A stretch of DNA of 38,533 bases, taken from NCBI GenBank assembly GCA_028280565.1, contig JANQLQ010000031.1, forward strand, positions 1 to 38,533, read 5' to 3'. This document shows, in pieces, positions 16,896 through 26,187 of this stretch (its first letter is position 1; every line of letters begins with the position of its first letter). The notes under the pieces were generated by a model, which saw nothing but the letters and a program-made list of their open reading frames with translations, had not been told where the DNA came from and searched no databases. The stretch is from Fulvivirga sp. Its GTDB lineage: Bacteria > Bacteroidota > Bacteroidia > Cytophagales > Cyclobacteriaceae. The position numbers and the translations under genes were made by a program.

Positions 16896-19800
16896 ATGTC
16901 CCACAGTAGGCTTCACCGGGTTTGCCTGGTCGTGTTTTTTGTTGTTGGCAGTTTGTTGGACCTTTCCGCGCAAAGCTATTCAGGGATCAACTGGTACTTT
17001 GGTAATAATACCAATAGTATACGGTTTACAAGGCCTACCCTAGCGGCCGAAAACATCACATTACCTGGTGCTCTTGGGGTGGGCGGAGGAGCCGTCGCCA
17101 CTGACCCGGTAACCGGGGAAATATGGTTCTACACCGATGGCGTAAGCGTATTTGACCGTACCGACTTTAATTTGACCAACGCCATCAACGGCAGCACTAC
17201 GCGTAATCAATCCGTAGCCGTCGCAGAGAACCCGGCAAATCGTAATGAATACTTTTTGTTTACGATAGACGATACAGGGACCCTTTTCCGCTCCATATTT
17301 GATAAAACCGAGTTTAGGCCCGGTTCTGTATTCCCGGAGCCACCCAATGGTAATTTCACTGACATCAACCAGCCCGTACCTGCCCTGGCGGGCCCGCTTT
17401 CAGAAGGTATGATCATTGTTTCTAACGACACACAGGACGGGTACTGGCTGATCACTCAATCCGCTGGGGGAGATATAAACGTGACCCAACTGGACGGCAC
17501 GGCTACTTTTACTACGACTACTTTTCCTACTACCTTAACGAACATTTCTAATTTCTCATTCAATGCCACTACCAACCGGTTGGCACTCACTTCTTCACTA
17601 GCCGGCGAGGGAGTTGAGATCTTAGATATCGATCTCGCTACCGGCGCATTATCTGCCCCGGGGATCGACCTTTCGGCGATAACATTCAATGGCATCTACG
17701 ACACGGAATGGAATAACAATGGCCATTACCTCTACGTTTCCGGTAACTTTGGCGAGGCGCAAGACAGTTTGGCCAGGATCGATATCGTGGAAGTACCCCC
17801 CGTATTTGAAACGATCCAAACCTTTGACGTTGTCAATAGTTTTGGCATTCAAATGGCTCCGGATAGTGCAATTTACCATCTTTTTGAAGATAACGATGGG
17901 CTATTCCGTTTGGGGCGTATCGATGATCCCGACACATCAGACATTGGCCAAGTGTTATATGATCCCCGGCCATTCGTGGATATCGATCAGCAGAACCAGG
18001 TCATTAATGATATTGATTTCGCCGCCCAGCAGTTCCCGGCTTTTTTACCTTTTATCGAGCCTGATTTCACCGTAGATTTCACCTGGTTTGGCGAATGTCA
18101 AAACGAAGAGGTCTTCTTTTTCCCGGAAATCAGTGAGGTGGCAGACAGCGTAGTTTGGGATTTTGGAGATGGAAATGGCAGCGGAGCATTGTCACCGGTC
18201 CATACCTACTCAGAGGCACAAGATTTTACCGTCACGCTTACCGCTTTCGTGAATGGAGTGGGCAGACAAGCTACGGACACCGTTACCATCAATCCCTTCG
18301 AGGTGACGATCGATGTGATCACGGATACGACGTTCTGCCGGGAAAATTTCATAGATCCTTATGGCCTGATTACTGACCTCAATGATCCCGAATTAGCCCA
18401 AGTAGTAGCCCAAGTAGATGGGGCGTCGTCGGTGACCTGGTTCAACGGCCTTACCACGCAAACAGGGAATACCCTAGTACCAGACTCCGCAGGGATCTAC
18501 TGGATAGTAGCTTCGGATGGTTCCGGCTGTAGCACTTCGGAAACAGTCACGGTCAATACCTATGGTGAAAATGAACAGAGAGGATTTGTTTGGTATTTTG
18601 GGACGAATGCGGGTATTGATTTCAACCCCATTACTAACAACGGCCCGGTGACTAATATCCCTTTTGGAGACCCAAATATCTTTAACGGTGGTAACCAAAT
18701 GACCACACCGGAAGGCACGGCCATTTATAATGACCCTAACGGCCAACCGCTATTTTATTCCGATGGAAATGACGTGTATGACCGGGAGGGTAACTTGCTC
18801 ACACCTACTGATAAATTAGGAGGCAGCAATGAATCCAGCCAATCCGTCCTGATCCTTCCCTTCCCCGATGATGAAACGCTCTATTATATCTTTACAACGG
18901 AAGAAGTTTACAATACCAATAACGAATACAACTTACGCTATGCCATTTTCGATCTCAAAAGGAATAATGGGTTAGGCGAATTAGTTAGGAACGAAAACGG
19001 CGAAATAAGCACCGTACTGTGTACAGGCATTACCGAACGGATCACCGGCTCAGAAAACTGGGTGATCGTCCATGAGTTGGGCAACAATAATTTTAAAGCC
19101 TTCCCTGTAGCCGCAGCAGGCATTGGAAATGCCGTGATCTCCAATGTAGGTAGTGTCCATGGAGATGCCCAAGGTGCCCAAGGGTACATGGTATTGGAAG
19201 ATAACGACCGGTTGGCCGTCGCCTTTTCGGAAAGTGATACTGAAAACTTTGTAGAACTCTTTGACTTCGATGCTGCCACCGGTGCCATCACAGCGTTTAT
19301 TGTTCTGGATTTCAACGACCCTGACCGGGCCAGCGGGCCGTCACCGGTGAGTGGGCAGGTATACGGGGTGGAAATTTCAGGGTCTAATGTATTTGCTACT
19401 ATCCGGGGCACCGCGGGGAGTCAAATTTATCTTTGGCATTTAGACTCTGCTCGGGGGGGAGCAGCAGACCCCACTTACATACGTGACTCCGTAGAAGTTG
19501 TTGATATTTCCAATTTACCGGCAAACGTACAACTCGGCGCCATAGAACAAGGACCTGACGGGGTATTGTATATCGCGATGGATGGAGAGCAGCAAGTGGC
19601 TACCATTACGAATCCAGGCACCCGGTTTGGTGACCCGGTCCCACAAGCGACACTCTTTGGACTGGCCGCAGGTACGGATAGTCAACTGGGCCTGCCCAAT
19701 TTTATCCAAGATCCTTTTGGCAACAATCAGAATGCCAGTATTACCCCACCGAATGGGTGCTCGGGGGATAGCTTCACGTTTACCGTCCAAAATCCTTTAG

Positions 19801-21422
19801 ATATATCTTTAGAACTATATCAACTCAATATTTATGATCCGTCAAGTATATTGGTACAATCCGAGACTTTAAGCCAAGATAATACTACTGTCACCTACAC
19901 CTTTACAGACCCCGGGGAGTATACCATGGAGTTTACGATACAGCCGCAGTGTTTGGACTTACCCAGCACCACCGATCTTTTGCCGGGTATAACCACTACA
20001 CAAACTTTCTCCGTTAATCCACTGCCTACGATACAAGAGCCCATCCAAATTACAGCAATCCCCAACTGCGATGGAAATGACGGGGCAGCGGAGGTGATTT
20101 TCACGACCAGCGGCCAACTTTCTTACACGGTAAGTGGCCCGGTCTCCTACCCTTCCACCCCGGTGATCAGTAATGGCAATACCGCTGTGACCATTCCCGG
20201 GTTACGGGCAGGCGCTTATACGCTTAACGTAAGAAATGACGCTACTGGGTGTACCGATAATTTTACATTCTCACTCAATAATCCCACCACGTACAATGTC
20301 GCCGCGGTACAATCAAGACCTGCGGAATGCGATAATACCGGGGGGGAGATCACCTATGCCCTAAGCGGCGCCGGGGTGCCAACGATCTTTACTTGGGAGC
20401 TGAGAAGGCAAGTTGACAATGTTTTAGTGACCAATGGGGATCAGAATGACCCTAGCCAGGTCATCTCACCGGTAAACACCGGGGATTATACCTTTTCCTT
20501 AACCGATGATAGTCAATGTTTGACCACGGTCAATGTGAGTGTGAACCGGCCTCCTACCGTCCAATTATCTGTAAACCCGGGCCCTATCCCTGCCTGTGAT
20601 GACGAGGCGGTCCAGGTCGATCTCAGTTCAAATAGCCAGGAGATCGTAAGGGTTACCCAACTCGATGGGAGCCCCGCCCCGAATGTAAACGTGATCGGGG
20701 CCAACGAATTTCTTGAGGTAACGAACCCGGGGGTACTATCGGAATCCATAACCTATGCTGTGACTGCCCTTGGCGACAATATCAATACTTGCGATACTAC
20801 CGCGTTTGTCACCATTTCCTTTGGAGAGTCCTCCCCGAACCCTTTTGACTCGAGGTATGCACTATGCCCGTTTGAGCAAGATCCGGCCCGGCGGTTTGTC
20901 ATGCTAGAAAACCCGCCAGGGGGATTTAGCTCCGTGGTTTGGCTGGACCGGGACGGGAATGAGATCACCAACGCAACGCCCGGTTACCGTTTTTCATCCG
21001 CAGGGGATAGCCTTATTGTCGAAAACCTTGGGCGGATCAGCGCTGAGCTAACCAATCCTTTTGGGTGTATTACGGAGGCAGACATAGACATTATCCAAGA
21101 CTGCGAAGGCCGTATTAACGCCCCTACTGCCTTCTACCCTAACAGTATGATCAATAACAATCGCCAATTCACTATTTTCCCATTCTTGGTAATCGCTGAC
21201 GACTTCGAGATCTTTATCTTCAACCGGTGGGGCGAGATGATCTTCCAGTCCGATGACCTGGAATTTATGCGTACCCAGGGCTGGAACGGCGGCTACGATA
21301 ATGATCCCGGGCGACCGGTACAAGGTGGCACGTACGCCTACCGTATCAATTTCCGCGGCCAGTTTGATGACGTAGCAGGCGATCCCCAAGAACAAAGAGG
21401 AAGCGTTACTTTGATCCGTTAA
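16896..21422 (+). CDS. Giant T9SS-exported surface protein with PKD and CHU_C domains
   Basis: I chose the ATG at 16896 because it begins a clean signal peptide (HRVCLVVFFVVGSLLDLSAQ); the frame is open back to a TTG at 16800. The 1508-residue product has a propeller-like region opening with NWYFGNN (about 28-385) and a PKD domain (about 395-465, VVWDFGDGNG to HTYSEAQDF). An Ig-like segment follows, then a second propeller-like region opening with VWYFGTN (about 562-941). Several Ig/SprB-like repeats (about 948-1400) and the gliding-motility C-terminal domain (about 1405-1508, FEIFIFNRWGEMIFQS, GWNG, GGTYAYRINFRG) complete it. The C-terminal domain directs T9SS export and surface attachment, probably aided by the divergent PorP/SprF protein. 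It is likely an adhesin or scaffold; no enzyme motif is seen. Confidence 0.9.
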   Translation: MSHSRLHRVCLVVFFVVGSLLDLSAQSYSGINWYFGNNTNSIRFTRPTLAAENITLPGALGVGGGAVATDPVTGEIWFYTDGVSVFDRTDFNLTNAINGSTTRNQSVAVAENPANRNEYFLFTIDDTGTLFRSIFDKTEFRPGSVFPEPPNGNFTDINQPVPALAGPLSEGMIIVSNDTQDGYWLITQSAGGDINVTQLDGTATFTTTTFPTTLTNISNFSFNATTNRLALTSSLAGEGVEILDIDLATGALSAPGIDLSAITFNGIYDTEWNNNGHYLYVSGNFGEAQDSLARIDIVEVPPVFETIQTFDVVNSFGIQMAPDSAIYHLFEDNDGLFRLGRIDDPDTSDIGQVLYDPRPFVDIDQQNQVINDIDFAAQQFPAFLPFIEPDFTVDFTWFGECQNEEVFFFPEISEVADSVVWDFGDGNGSGALSPVHTYSEAQDFTVTLTAFVNGVGRQATDTVTINPFEVTIDVITDTTFCRENFIDPYGLITDLNDPELAQVVAQVDGASSVTWFNGLTTQTGNTLVPDSAGIYWIVASDGSGCSTSETVTVNTYGENEQRGFVWYFGTNAGIDFNPITNNGPVTNIPFGDPNIFNGGNQMTTPEGTAIYNDPNGQPLFYSDGNDVYDREGNLLTPTDKLGGSNESSQSVLILPFPDDETLYYIFTTEEVYNTNNEYNLRYAIFDLKRNNGLGELVRNENGEISTVLCTGITERITGSENWVIVHELGNNNFKAFPVAAAGIGNAVISNVGSVHGDAQGAQGYMVLEDNDRLAVAFSESDTENFVELFDFDAATGAITAFIVLDFNDPDRASGPSPVSGQVYGVEISGSNVFATIRGTAGSQIYLWHLDSARGGAADPTYIRDSVEVVDISNLPANVQLGAIEQGPDGVLYIAMDGEQQVATITNPGTRFGDPVPQATLFGLAAGTDSQLGLPNFIQDPFGNNQNASITPPNGCSGDSFTFTVQNPLDISLELYQLNIYDPSSILVQSETLSQDNTTVTYTFTDPGEYTMEFTIQPQCLDLPSTTDLLPGITTTQTFSVNPLPTIQEPIQITAIPNCDGNDGAAEVIFTTSGQLSYTVSGPVSYPSTPVISNGNTAVTIPGLRAGAYTLNVRNDATGCTDNFTFSLNNPTTYNVAAVQSRPAECDNTGGEITYALSGAGVPTIFTWELRRQVDNVLVTNGDQNDPSQVISPVNTGDYTFSLTDDSQCLTTVNVSVNRPPTVQLSVNPGPIPACDDEAVQVDLSSNSQEIVRVTQLDGSPAPNVNVIGANEFLEVTNPGVLSESITYAVTALGDNINTCDTTAFVTISFGESSPNPFDSRYALCPFEQDPARRFVMLENPPGGFSSVVWLDRDGNEITNATPGYRFSSAGDSLIVENLGRISAELTNPFGCITEADIDIIQDCEGRINAPTAFYPNSMINNNRQFTIFPFLVIADDFEIFIFNRWGEMIFQSDDLEFMRTQGWNGGYDNDPGRPVQGGTYAYRINFRGQFDDVAGDPQEQRGSVTLIR

Positions 21423-21469
21423 GAGTGGATAGATAAAACTCAATACCCAGGACTCAACACTCTTTTTTT
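21421..21469 (+). terminator. Weak terminator between the surface protein and ispE
   Basis: AAGAGTG (21421-21427) can pair with CACTCTT (21458-21464) across a 30-base loop, and a run of seven T (21463-21469) follows. The T-run ends 11 bases before the ispE start. The stem is short, so partial read-through into ispE is plausible. Confidence 0.4.
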
Positions 21470-21480
21470 ACCAAGACTAA

Positions 21481-22299
21481 ATGGTTGTTTTTCCAAATGC
21501 TAAGATCAACATAGGGCTGAACATTTTATCCAGGCGAGAGGATGGTTACCATAATATCTCCTCGTGTTTTTACCCTATTCCTTTGTGCGATGTGCTGGAG
21601 ATCGTTCCTTCTGAAAAATTTGAATTTACGGGTTCCGGGATACTTGTAGACGGTACGTTTGAGAAAAACTTATGTGTAAAAGCCCTGCGGCTACTGCAAG
21701 AAGATCATGCCATAGGTGAAGTAAAAATGCATCTACACAAAGTGATCCCCATGGGTGCGGGACTTGGTGGAGGCAGCGCAGATGCTACGTTCACTCTAAA
21801 AGTGCTCAATAAGCTGTTTAGCCTCGGTCTTTCCACCCACAAACTGGAAGAATACGCCGCCCAACTTGGAAGTGATTGCCCGTTTTTCGTTAGGAATGAA
21901 CCCGTGATGGCTACAGGTACAGGAACTGAATTCACACCTTGCACGATAGACTTAGCAGGCAAATACCTCGTGTTGTTGTATCCTAATTTACATATCTCAA
22001 CACAAGAGGCATATAGCGGTGTAAAGCCTGCTTTACCTTCTCATGACCTGCAAACTGTCTTGACAGAAAAACCATTAAAAGACTGGCCGCAATGGGTAAT
22101 CAATGATTTTGAAGGCTCCATTTCCCACAAGCATTCAATTATCTCACAGCTAAAGGCCACTCTATATGATCATGGTGCTTTTTACGCCAGCATGACGGGC
22201 TCCGGATCAGCCGTGTATGGGATTTTCGAAAAACCCTTAACCAACTCCAAAGAACTACCAGGCATCGTTTGGAAGGGAATACTACCAGGACATCATTGA
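21481..22299 (+). CDS. ispE: 4-diphosphocytidyl-2-C-methyl-D-erythritol kinase
   Basis: The 272-residue GHMP kinase phosphorylates the 2-hydroxyl of CDP-methylerythritol in the non-mevalonate isoprenoid pathway. Motifs are NAKINIGLNI at the N-terminus, the ATP-binding loop PMGAGLGGGSADATFTL (about 97-113) and the C-terminal GHMP motif MTGSGSAVYGIF. It is cytoplasmic and of normal length. The last codons (CCA GGA CAT CAT TGA, from 22285) run into the terminal repeat of MITE copy C, so the element supplies the final residues and the stop codon. The remainder is intact, so activity should not be affected. Confidence 0.95.
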   Translation: MVVFPNAKINIGLNILSRREDGYHNISSCFYPIPLCDVLEIVPSEKFEFTGSGILVDGTFEKNLCVKALRLLQEDHAIGEVKMHLHKVIPMGAGLGGGSADATFTLKVLNKLFSLGLSTHKLEEYAAQLGSDCPFFVRNEPVMATGTGTEFTPCTIDLAGKYLVLLYPNLHISTQEAYSGVKPALPSHDLQTVLTEKPLKDWPQWVINDFEGSISHKHSIISQLKATLYDHGAFYASMTGSGSAVYGIFEKPLTNSKELPGIVWKGILPGHH

Positions 22300-22570
22300 A
22301 AATTCAAGCGGCGTGCGGAGGGGGGACATCTAGGAACAGCGCGACACATTCCAGGTCTGTGGGTAAGCGGCCTATAGGGGCTGGATAGCGCGTTTAGAGT
22401 GGAAGATGGGCTTGGTTGCTGACACCCTTTTTTGTTTCGTTTTCTTTCCCCAAAGGAATGCCTATGGCATGGGCGAGCAAAAGAAAATGAAAACACCGAG
22501 CTTAGAACCCCGAAATCTCGCGTATACCGCCCATTTCCAGGCTGGCATTACCCGAAACATCTTAAAAATG

Positions 22571-22743
22571 CGTGAGTTTTAGGCTATTCAACCCACCTAT
22601 AATACTTCACTTCAATGCAAAGTATTGAAAACCAGCTTTTAACCGCAGAGGACACGGAGTAATCCCTGTGGCCCTCGGCGGTCTTCTCCGTTTTCTCTTC
22701 GGTTAAACCATTGACTACTTGGCAATTAAAGCCAAAACTCATG
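22571..22743. mobile_element. Second small inverted-repeat element nested in MITE copy C
   Basis: Its left end CGTGAGTTTTAGGCT (22571-22585) is mirrored by AGCCAAAACTCATG (22730-22743), giving roughly 14-base terminal inverted repeats with one mismatch and one extra base. It falls exactly where copy C departs from copy A. It holds the large hairpin annotated at 22638-22707 and no ORF. A nested MITE or a hairpin repeat captured later are the two readings. Confidence 0.5.
22638..22707. repeat. Long hairpin repeat (AACCGCAGAG type)
   Basis: Twenty-two bases at 22638-22659 match the reverse complement of 22686-22707 at 19 positions (TTTAACCG-AGAG-A-ACGGAG), with a 26-base loop. The text (accgcagag, cacggag, ctcggcggtctt) is of the kind seen as dispersed intergenic repeats in many bacteria. 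No T-tract follows, so it is not a simple terminator. Confidence 0.65.
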
Positions 22744-22872
22744 TCAAGAATGCACCCCAATTCTCCAAAAATAAACGTTCTCCTATCAAAGCTAGTTTTC
22801 AAGGACGCCTCACCACCAAAAAGGTGCAAATCAACGTCCTTTTAAAGCTCTTGAGCCGGCACTTTCGCGCAC

Positions 22873-23637
22873 CTATTCCCTCACAACATAATTGACCTTA
22901 TCTACCCCAGTATTGCCAGTAGCCGCATGATAGGCATAAACGACTAATTCGTAATTACCGGTGGCGCTCACTTCTGCCTCCCCTTCAAACAAGTTGGGAG
23001 AAACCAGCTTCATGTTGATTTCACCAAGATTTTCACCCTCTTTCTTGAGGACACCTCTTACCTCATATTTATTCGCATCCCATATCCCACCATCACTGAT
23101 AGTACAGCCACACATCATTACCACATTTGCTTGAACTTGTACGATTCCTTCTTTAAGTGCTTTTAACGAAATAAACTGGTGGGTCCTGGGCTTGAGTACA
23201 TCCACGATAAATCCCGGGATTTCCAGCACCACACCATCCCCGAGAATGTGTTTACCCGGGATCATCCATAATTCAGTAGAAGCAAACACCGTGGCTTGTT
23301 TTTTACTGGCCGGGGCCAATACTTCTACGCGGATAAAAACAACCTCTTCAAGGTCTAGTTCTACCATGAATTTTGCCGTGTTGTCGTCGGACAGCTTATC
23401 TCCGCGTTCTTTTAACGTATTCATGATCAATTGTGTATTGCCCGTGCTGCCCTGTGTTAGTCCTTGCGCCAGTATCTCACCGGTTGCCTTGTTCCTGATG
23501 ATAACCTGTGCACCGCCTATGGACGAACCGATAAACTTGGCATCTTTTGCCTTGGCCCGCACAATGAGCTTAGTAGGAACAGCCCAAAGCCCTTGACTGA
23601 TCATAAAAAAACAAATAAAAAAAAGTGTTCTTTTCAT
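22873..23637 (-). CDS. Secreted protein of unknown function
   Basis: The 254-residue protein has a clear signal peptide (KRTLFFICFFMISQGLWA, cleavage near VPT at 20). The body is predicted mainly beta, with Ig- or transthyretin-like strands: KLIVRAKAKDAKFIGSSIGG, AQVIIRNKATGEILAQGLTQG, VVFIRVEVLAPASKKQATV and a closing NYELVVYAYHAATGNTGVDK. A CGC motif lies near residue 176 (VVMMCGCTISDGG) and could bind a metal or form a disulfide. I recognise no named family. It is transcribed toward MITE copy C and ends 60 bases from it. Confidence 0.65.
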   Translation of the reverse strand: MKRTLFFICFFMISQGLWAVPTKLIVRAKAKDAKFIGSSIGGAQVIIRNKATGEILAQGLTQGSTGNTQLIMNTLKERGDKLSDDNTAKFMVELDLEEVVFIRVEVLAPASKKQATVFASTELWMIPGKHILGDGVVLEIPGFIVDVLKPRTHQFISLKALKEGIVQVQANVVMMCGCTISDGGIWDANKYEVRGVLKKEGENLGEINMKLVSPNLFEGEAEVSATGNYELVVYAYHAATGNTGVDKVNYVVRE

Positions 23638-24022
23638 TATTAGAGAATGTTTGGGGTTTTTCTAAGTTGAAACCCTTCAAAGGTAGAACCTTTCCAACGG
23701 TCTAACACCTGTTTGGCTTGTTTTTCATCTACACGGATCATCTTGCTTCGCCAGTTTTTGTTCTAACCCGGGTGTAATGATCATTTACTGCCCCCTTGTT
23801 ATCCTCGGTAGTTCTGTCTAGAAAGCTTGGTGAGCCTTAGTGCATTTGCGTTTTGGTGGCGAAGTTTCCCCGGCCACTAAAGCTTAAAGAATCACAAAGA
23901 GATTTTCTTTACGATTTAACCCGGATCGTGAAAAAAAATTAAAATACGGAACTAGGGACCCAGTATGGCAAATCGTTATTCTTCACCTCACGAATAGTCG
24001 ATCTTCGTACGCATAGATCACA
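23638..24022. other. Gene-free region
   Basis: This 385-base gap between two minus-strand genes should hold the promoter of the secreted-protein gene at 22873. Around 23870-23905 the text (ccactaaagcttaaagaatcacaaagag) resembles the stretch at 5962-5995, suggesting a degenerate dispersed repeat. I see no RNA gene or ORF of note. Confidence 0.45.
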
Positions 24023-25021
24023 TCATAGCAAGGCCTCTGCAAAGGGTTCTTTTTTGTCTACATACAAGGCTATCGCATCGAAAGATCTCTTTATCCCGTA
24101 AAACCTGTGCAAAACATAACTTGAGTCCAAATACAAAACTACATTTGGGCTTTCTAAGCTTCCCAGTGGTGAGAGTCTTATAATTTTTGTGCCTACCGGT
24201 AGCTCACCCGTAATGAACTCTACCTTACGGATATCGCCAAGGGAAATGGAAGCCTCACCAAAAATACCATAACGAAGCTCTAACCGGTCTTTTTGTAGAT
24301 AGATGGGTCTCTTACTCATCGACCTGGCCAAACCTAATAATTGCAAGCCACTATAAATGCTCAGCCCTGATACGATCCATGCGGCAGTCACGCTCCATCG
24401 CTGCAGCAGGAGATGGAAGACAAATGTTTCAGCGATCACGAGGAAAATAATAGCACCCAGTACTGCCAGCGTACCGCTATGTTTATGGTATGAAAACTCA
24501 TTTTGCTTTAGTGGCCTCTTTTTCCAATCCAGTAAGCCATAATAAAACACGGCGATCTCGGTGGCAAAAGCGGTGCTTATCCCTTTAGGAAGTATTTCCT
24601 CGGCAGCTCCTTTTAACGCGGTAAAAACGTCAGGGTCAGATCCTTTAAGCTTATGGTAAGCTTGACGAGTGCCATAGACTTTTACGATGACAAAAGTTAG
24701 CACGAAGAGCTCCGCTAACGGGACAATCCATGTTTTCACTAACTCCAGCCAAGACTGGTGCTCGCTGGGAATAACCACTCCTGCGACCACCACGGCCAGG
24801 ATAAAAAAAGGAACGACCGTAATATTGGGGATCGCGGTTTTACGCACCAGCAAAAAGTAGACGATTGGGGCCGTTAGCACAAGATCAAATGTAACCCCAA
24901 AAGAGAACATAGCTGGCTGACCCACAAACCCTTGAAAGTACGTAATAGAGACCATCAAAACAATGATCGATACGGGGATGGCAAGGGCGACAAGATGATT
25001 TAGACTTATGCTTTTGCTCAT
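24023..25021 (-). CDS. Integral membrane protein with C-terminal PH-like region
   Basis: The 332-residue protein has about seven hydrophobic segments: near residues 8-30, 37-60, 63-85, 88-112, then 150-170, 184-208 and 213-235. A soluble C-terminal part (about 240-332) reads RLELRYGIFGEASISLGDIRKVEFI, followed by beta strands, and resembles the bacterial PH-like domain seen in membrane-associated proteins. No transporter signature or catalytic motif is visible. It is 36 bases after the stop of the gene at 25058, so the two are likely an operon. Confidence 0.6.
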   Translation of the reverse strand: MSKSISLNHLVALAIPVSIIVLMVSITYFQGFVGQPAMFSFGVTFDLVLTAPIVYFLLVRKTAIPNITVVPFFILAVVVAGVVIPSEHQSWLELVKTWIVPLAELFVLTFVIVKVYGTRQAYHKLKGSDPDVFTALKGAAEEILPKGISTAFATEIAVFYYGLLDWKKRPLKQNEFSYHKHSGTLAVLGAIIFLVIAETFVFHLLLQRWSVTAAWIVSGLSIYSGLQLLGLARSMSKRPIYLQKDRLELRYGIFGEASISLGDIRKVEFITGELPVGTKIIRLSPLGSLESPNVVLYLDSSYVLHRFYGIKRSFDAIALYVDKKEPFAEALL

Positions 25022-25057
25022 ACGATTAAATTACTGGTTTGTCCTGCAAGGGCCCGG

Positions 25058-26044
25058 CTATGGTTTTTCCAAGGTTAAGAGGTCCGCGAGCCCTATGGGA
25101 GAGATCACATCAATATTATCCCCTTCTTGTATAACATTGATTTTCGTGAATTTACCTTTGTAGTACCAAAAAAACTCCCTAGATACCGGTCTCGGGTGCT
25201 CACCGTAGGCCTTTTCAATGCTTGACTTGAACTTTTGTATAAATTTGACAAAGTCTAAGGGTTTATCTTTAGATATCTTGCAGATCGCCACCAGGCCTTT
25301 ATTAGGAATAGCCACCACAGAACCCCAATCGCCGACCAATCCCGGGAAATTACGATGTAGATCCAGCGCCACGCTGGACGCATAATCTTCTCCCTCCAAA
25401 AAACTGACCATGATGTTAGCTCCATTCGCATCGATCTCTTCTGAGACCATTTCCACGTTGTTGGGGTCAGCATTATTCCGGGCTATGGCAAATACCTCTT
25501 CCTCCGGTAGTTCCCAGCTCTCAAAGATCTCACGGGACACCGGCGTAAAGGCATTAGGCAGGTCCAGCATTAACACGGACAGGGTACCCTCTAGTTCTGT
25601 TTTGGTGACAAAATAATCGAATCCGCCGTTTTGAATCACAAAGCTCTCCTCATACAAGCGTACCGCCAGCCGTGGCTTCACATTGTCAAAATGATCCCAG
25701 AACAGGTCCTTACGGGCATCTAGTGATTCGAATATGGCTCGATAATGCGTTTGGATCACACCGGGCCAGCCCGACCTGTCCGTGGTATGAATACATTTCA
25801 GCACCAGGTTGTCCAAGTTAAAGGCGCCCATTTCCTGGCCTTCCCCGAGGATAATGGTCCCCTCTTTTACAGCGTTCACCTCGTAGCGCTCGGCAATGAT
25901 CCTGACGGATTCGTCAACGATCATCCTGTAATCCTTTCTTTTAATATCATCTTTAAAAATCCCGGGGATGGTGTAATCAATGACCTGTCCCATGACACTA
26001 AGGCTGGATACCAGCCATAGTAGCACTGCAATTTGTATTTTCAT
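25058..26044 (-). CDS. Secreted protein, possibly DUF1444 (YtpQ)-like
   Basis: The 328-residue protein has a signal peptide (KIQIAVLLWLVSSLSVMGQ). Parts resemble the DUF1444/YtpQ pattern: PRLAVRLYEESFV near 125, a strand with DYFVTKTELE, then FTPVSREIFESWELPEEEVFAIARNNADPNNVEM at about 166-198, where the family usually reads a tryptophan-containing helix and an ALxN motif. SSVALDLHRNFPGLVGDWGSVVAIPNKGLVAI follows. That family lacks an assigned biochemical role. Unlike the typical cytoplasmic members, this one carries a signal peptide. The match is from memory and should be tested by a profile search. Confidence 0.5.
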   Translation of the reverse strand: MKIQIAVLLWLVSSLSVMGQVIDYTIPGIFKDDIKRKDYRMIVDESVRIIAERYEVNAVKEGTIILGEGQEMGAFNLDNLVLKCIHTTDRSGWPGVIQTHYRAIFESLDARKDLFWDHFDNVKPRLAVRLYEESFVIQNGGFDYFVTKTELEGTLSVLMLDLPNAFTPVSREIFESWELPEEEVFAIARNNADPNNVEMVSEEIDANGANIMVSFLEGEDYASSVALDLHRNFPGLVGDWGSVVAIPNKGLVAICKISKDKPLDFVKFIQKFKSSIEKAYGEHPRPVSREFFWYYKGKFTKINVIQEGDNIDVISPIGLADLLTLEKP

Positions 26045-26187
26045 GCGGTCTTCACTCTCTCATATCCTTCGTAAAACGATACTGGCAGTAATCTTGAAAA
26101 TAGGCCATAAAAAGTCAAATCAAAAATAAACCGGGCATTAAAAGCCAGGAACGCATAACAAAAGACAGCTATAACGAATCTAACATA

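Larger units (their letters stand above)
22286..22812 (+). mobile_element. MITE-like element, copy C, overlapping the ispE stop
   Basis: The left end (22286-22304) is CAGGACATCATTGAAAATT, 16 of 19 identical to copy A. The right end (22794-22812) is AGTTTTCAAGGACGCCTCA. The body matches copies B and D (gacatctaggaacagcgcg, ggtaagcggcctatagggg, atgcctatggcatggg, cattacccgaaacatcttaaaaat). Homology to A breaks at about 22569 and resumes near 22750, because a second small element (22571-22743) is inserted. Orientation follows ispE. No real ORF. Confidence 0.75.
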
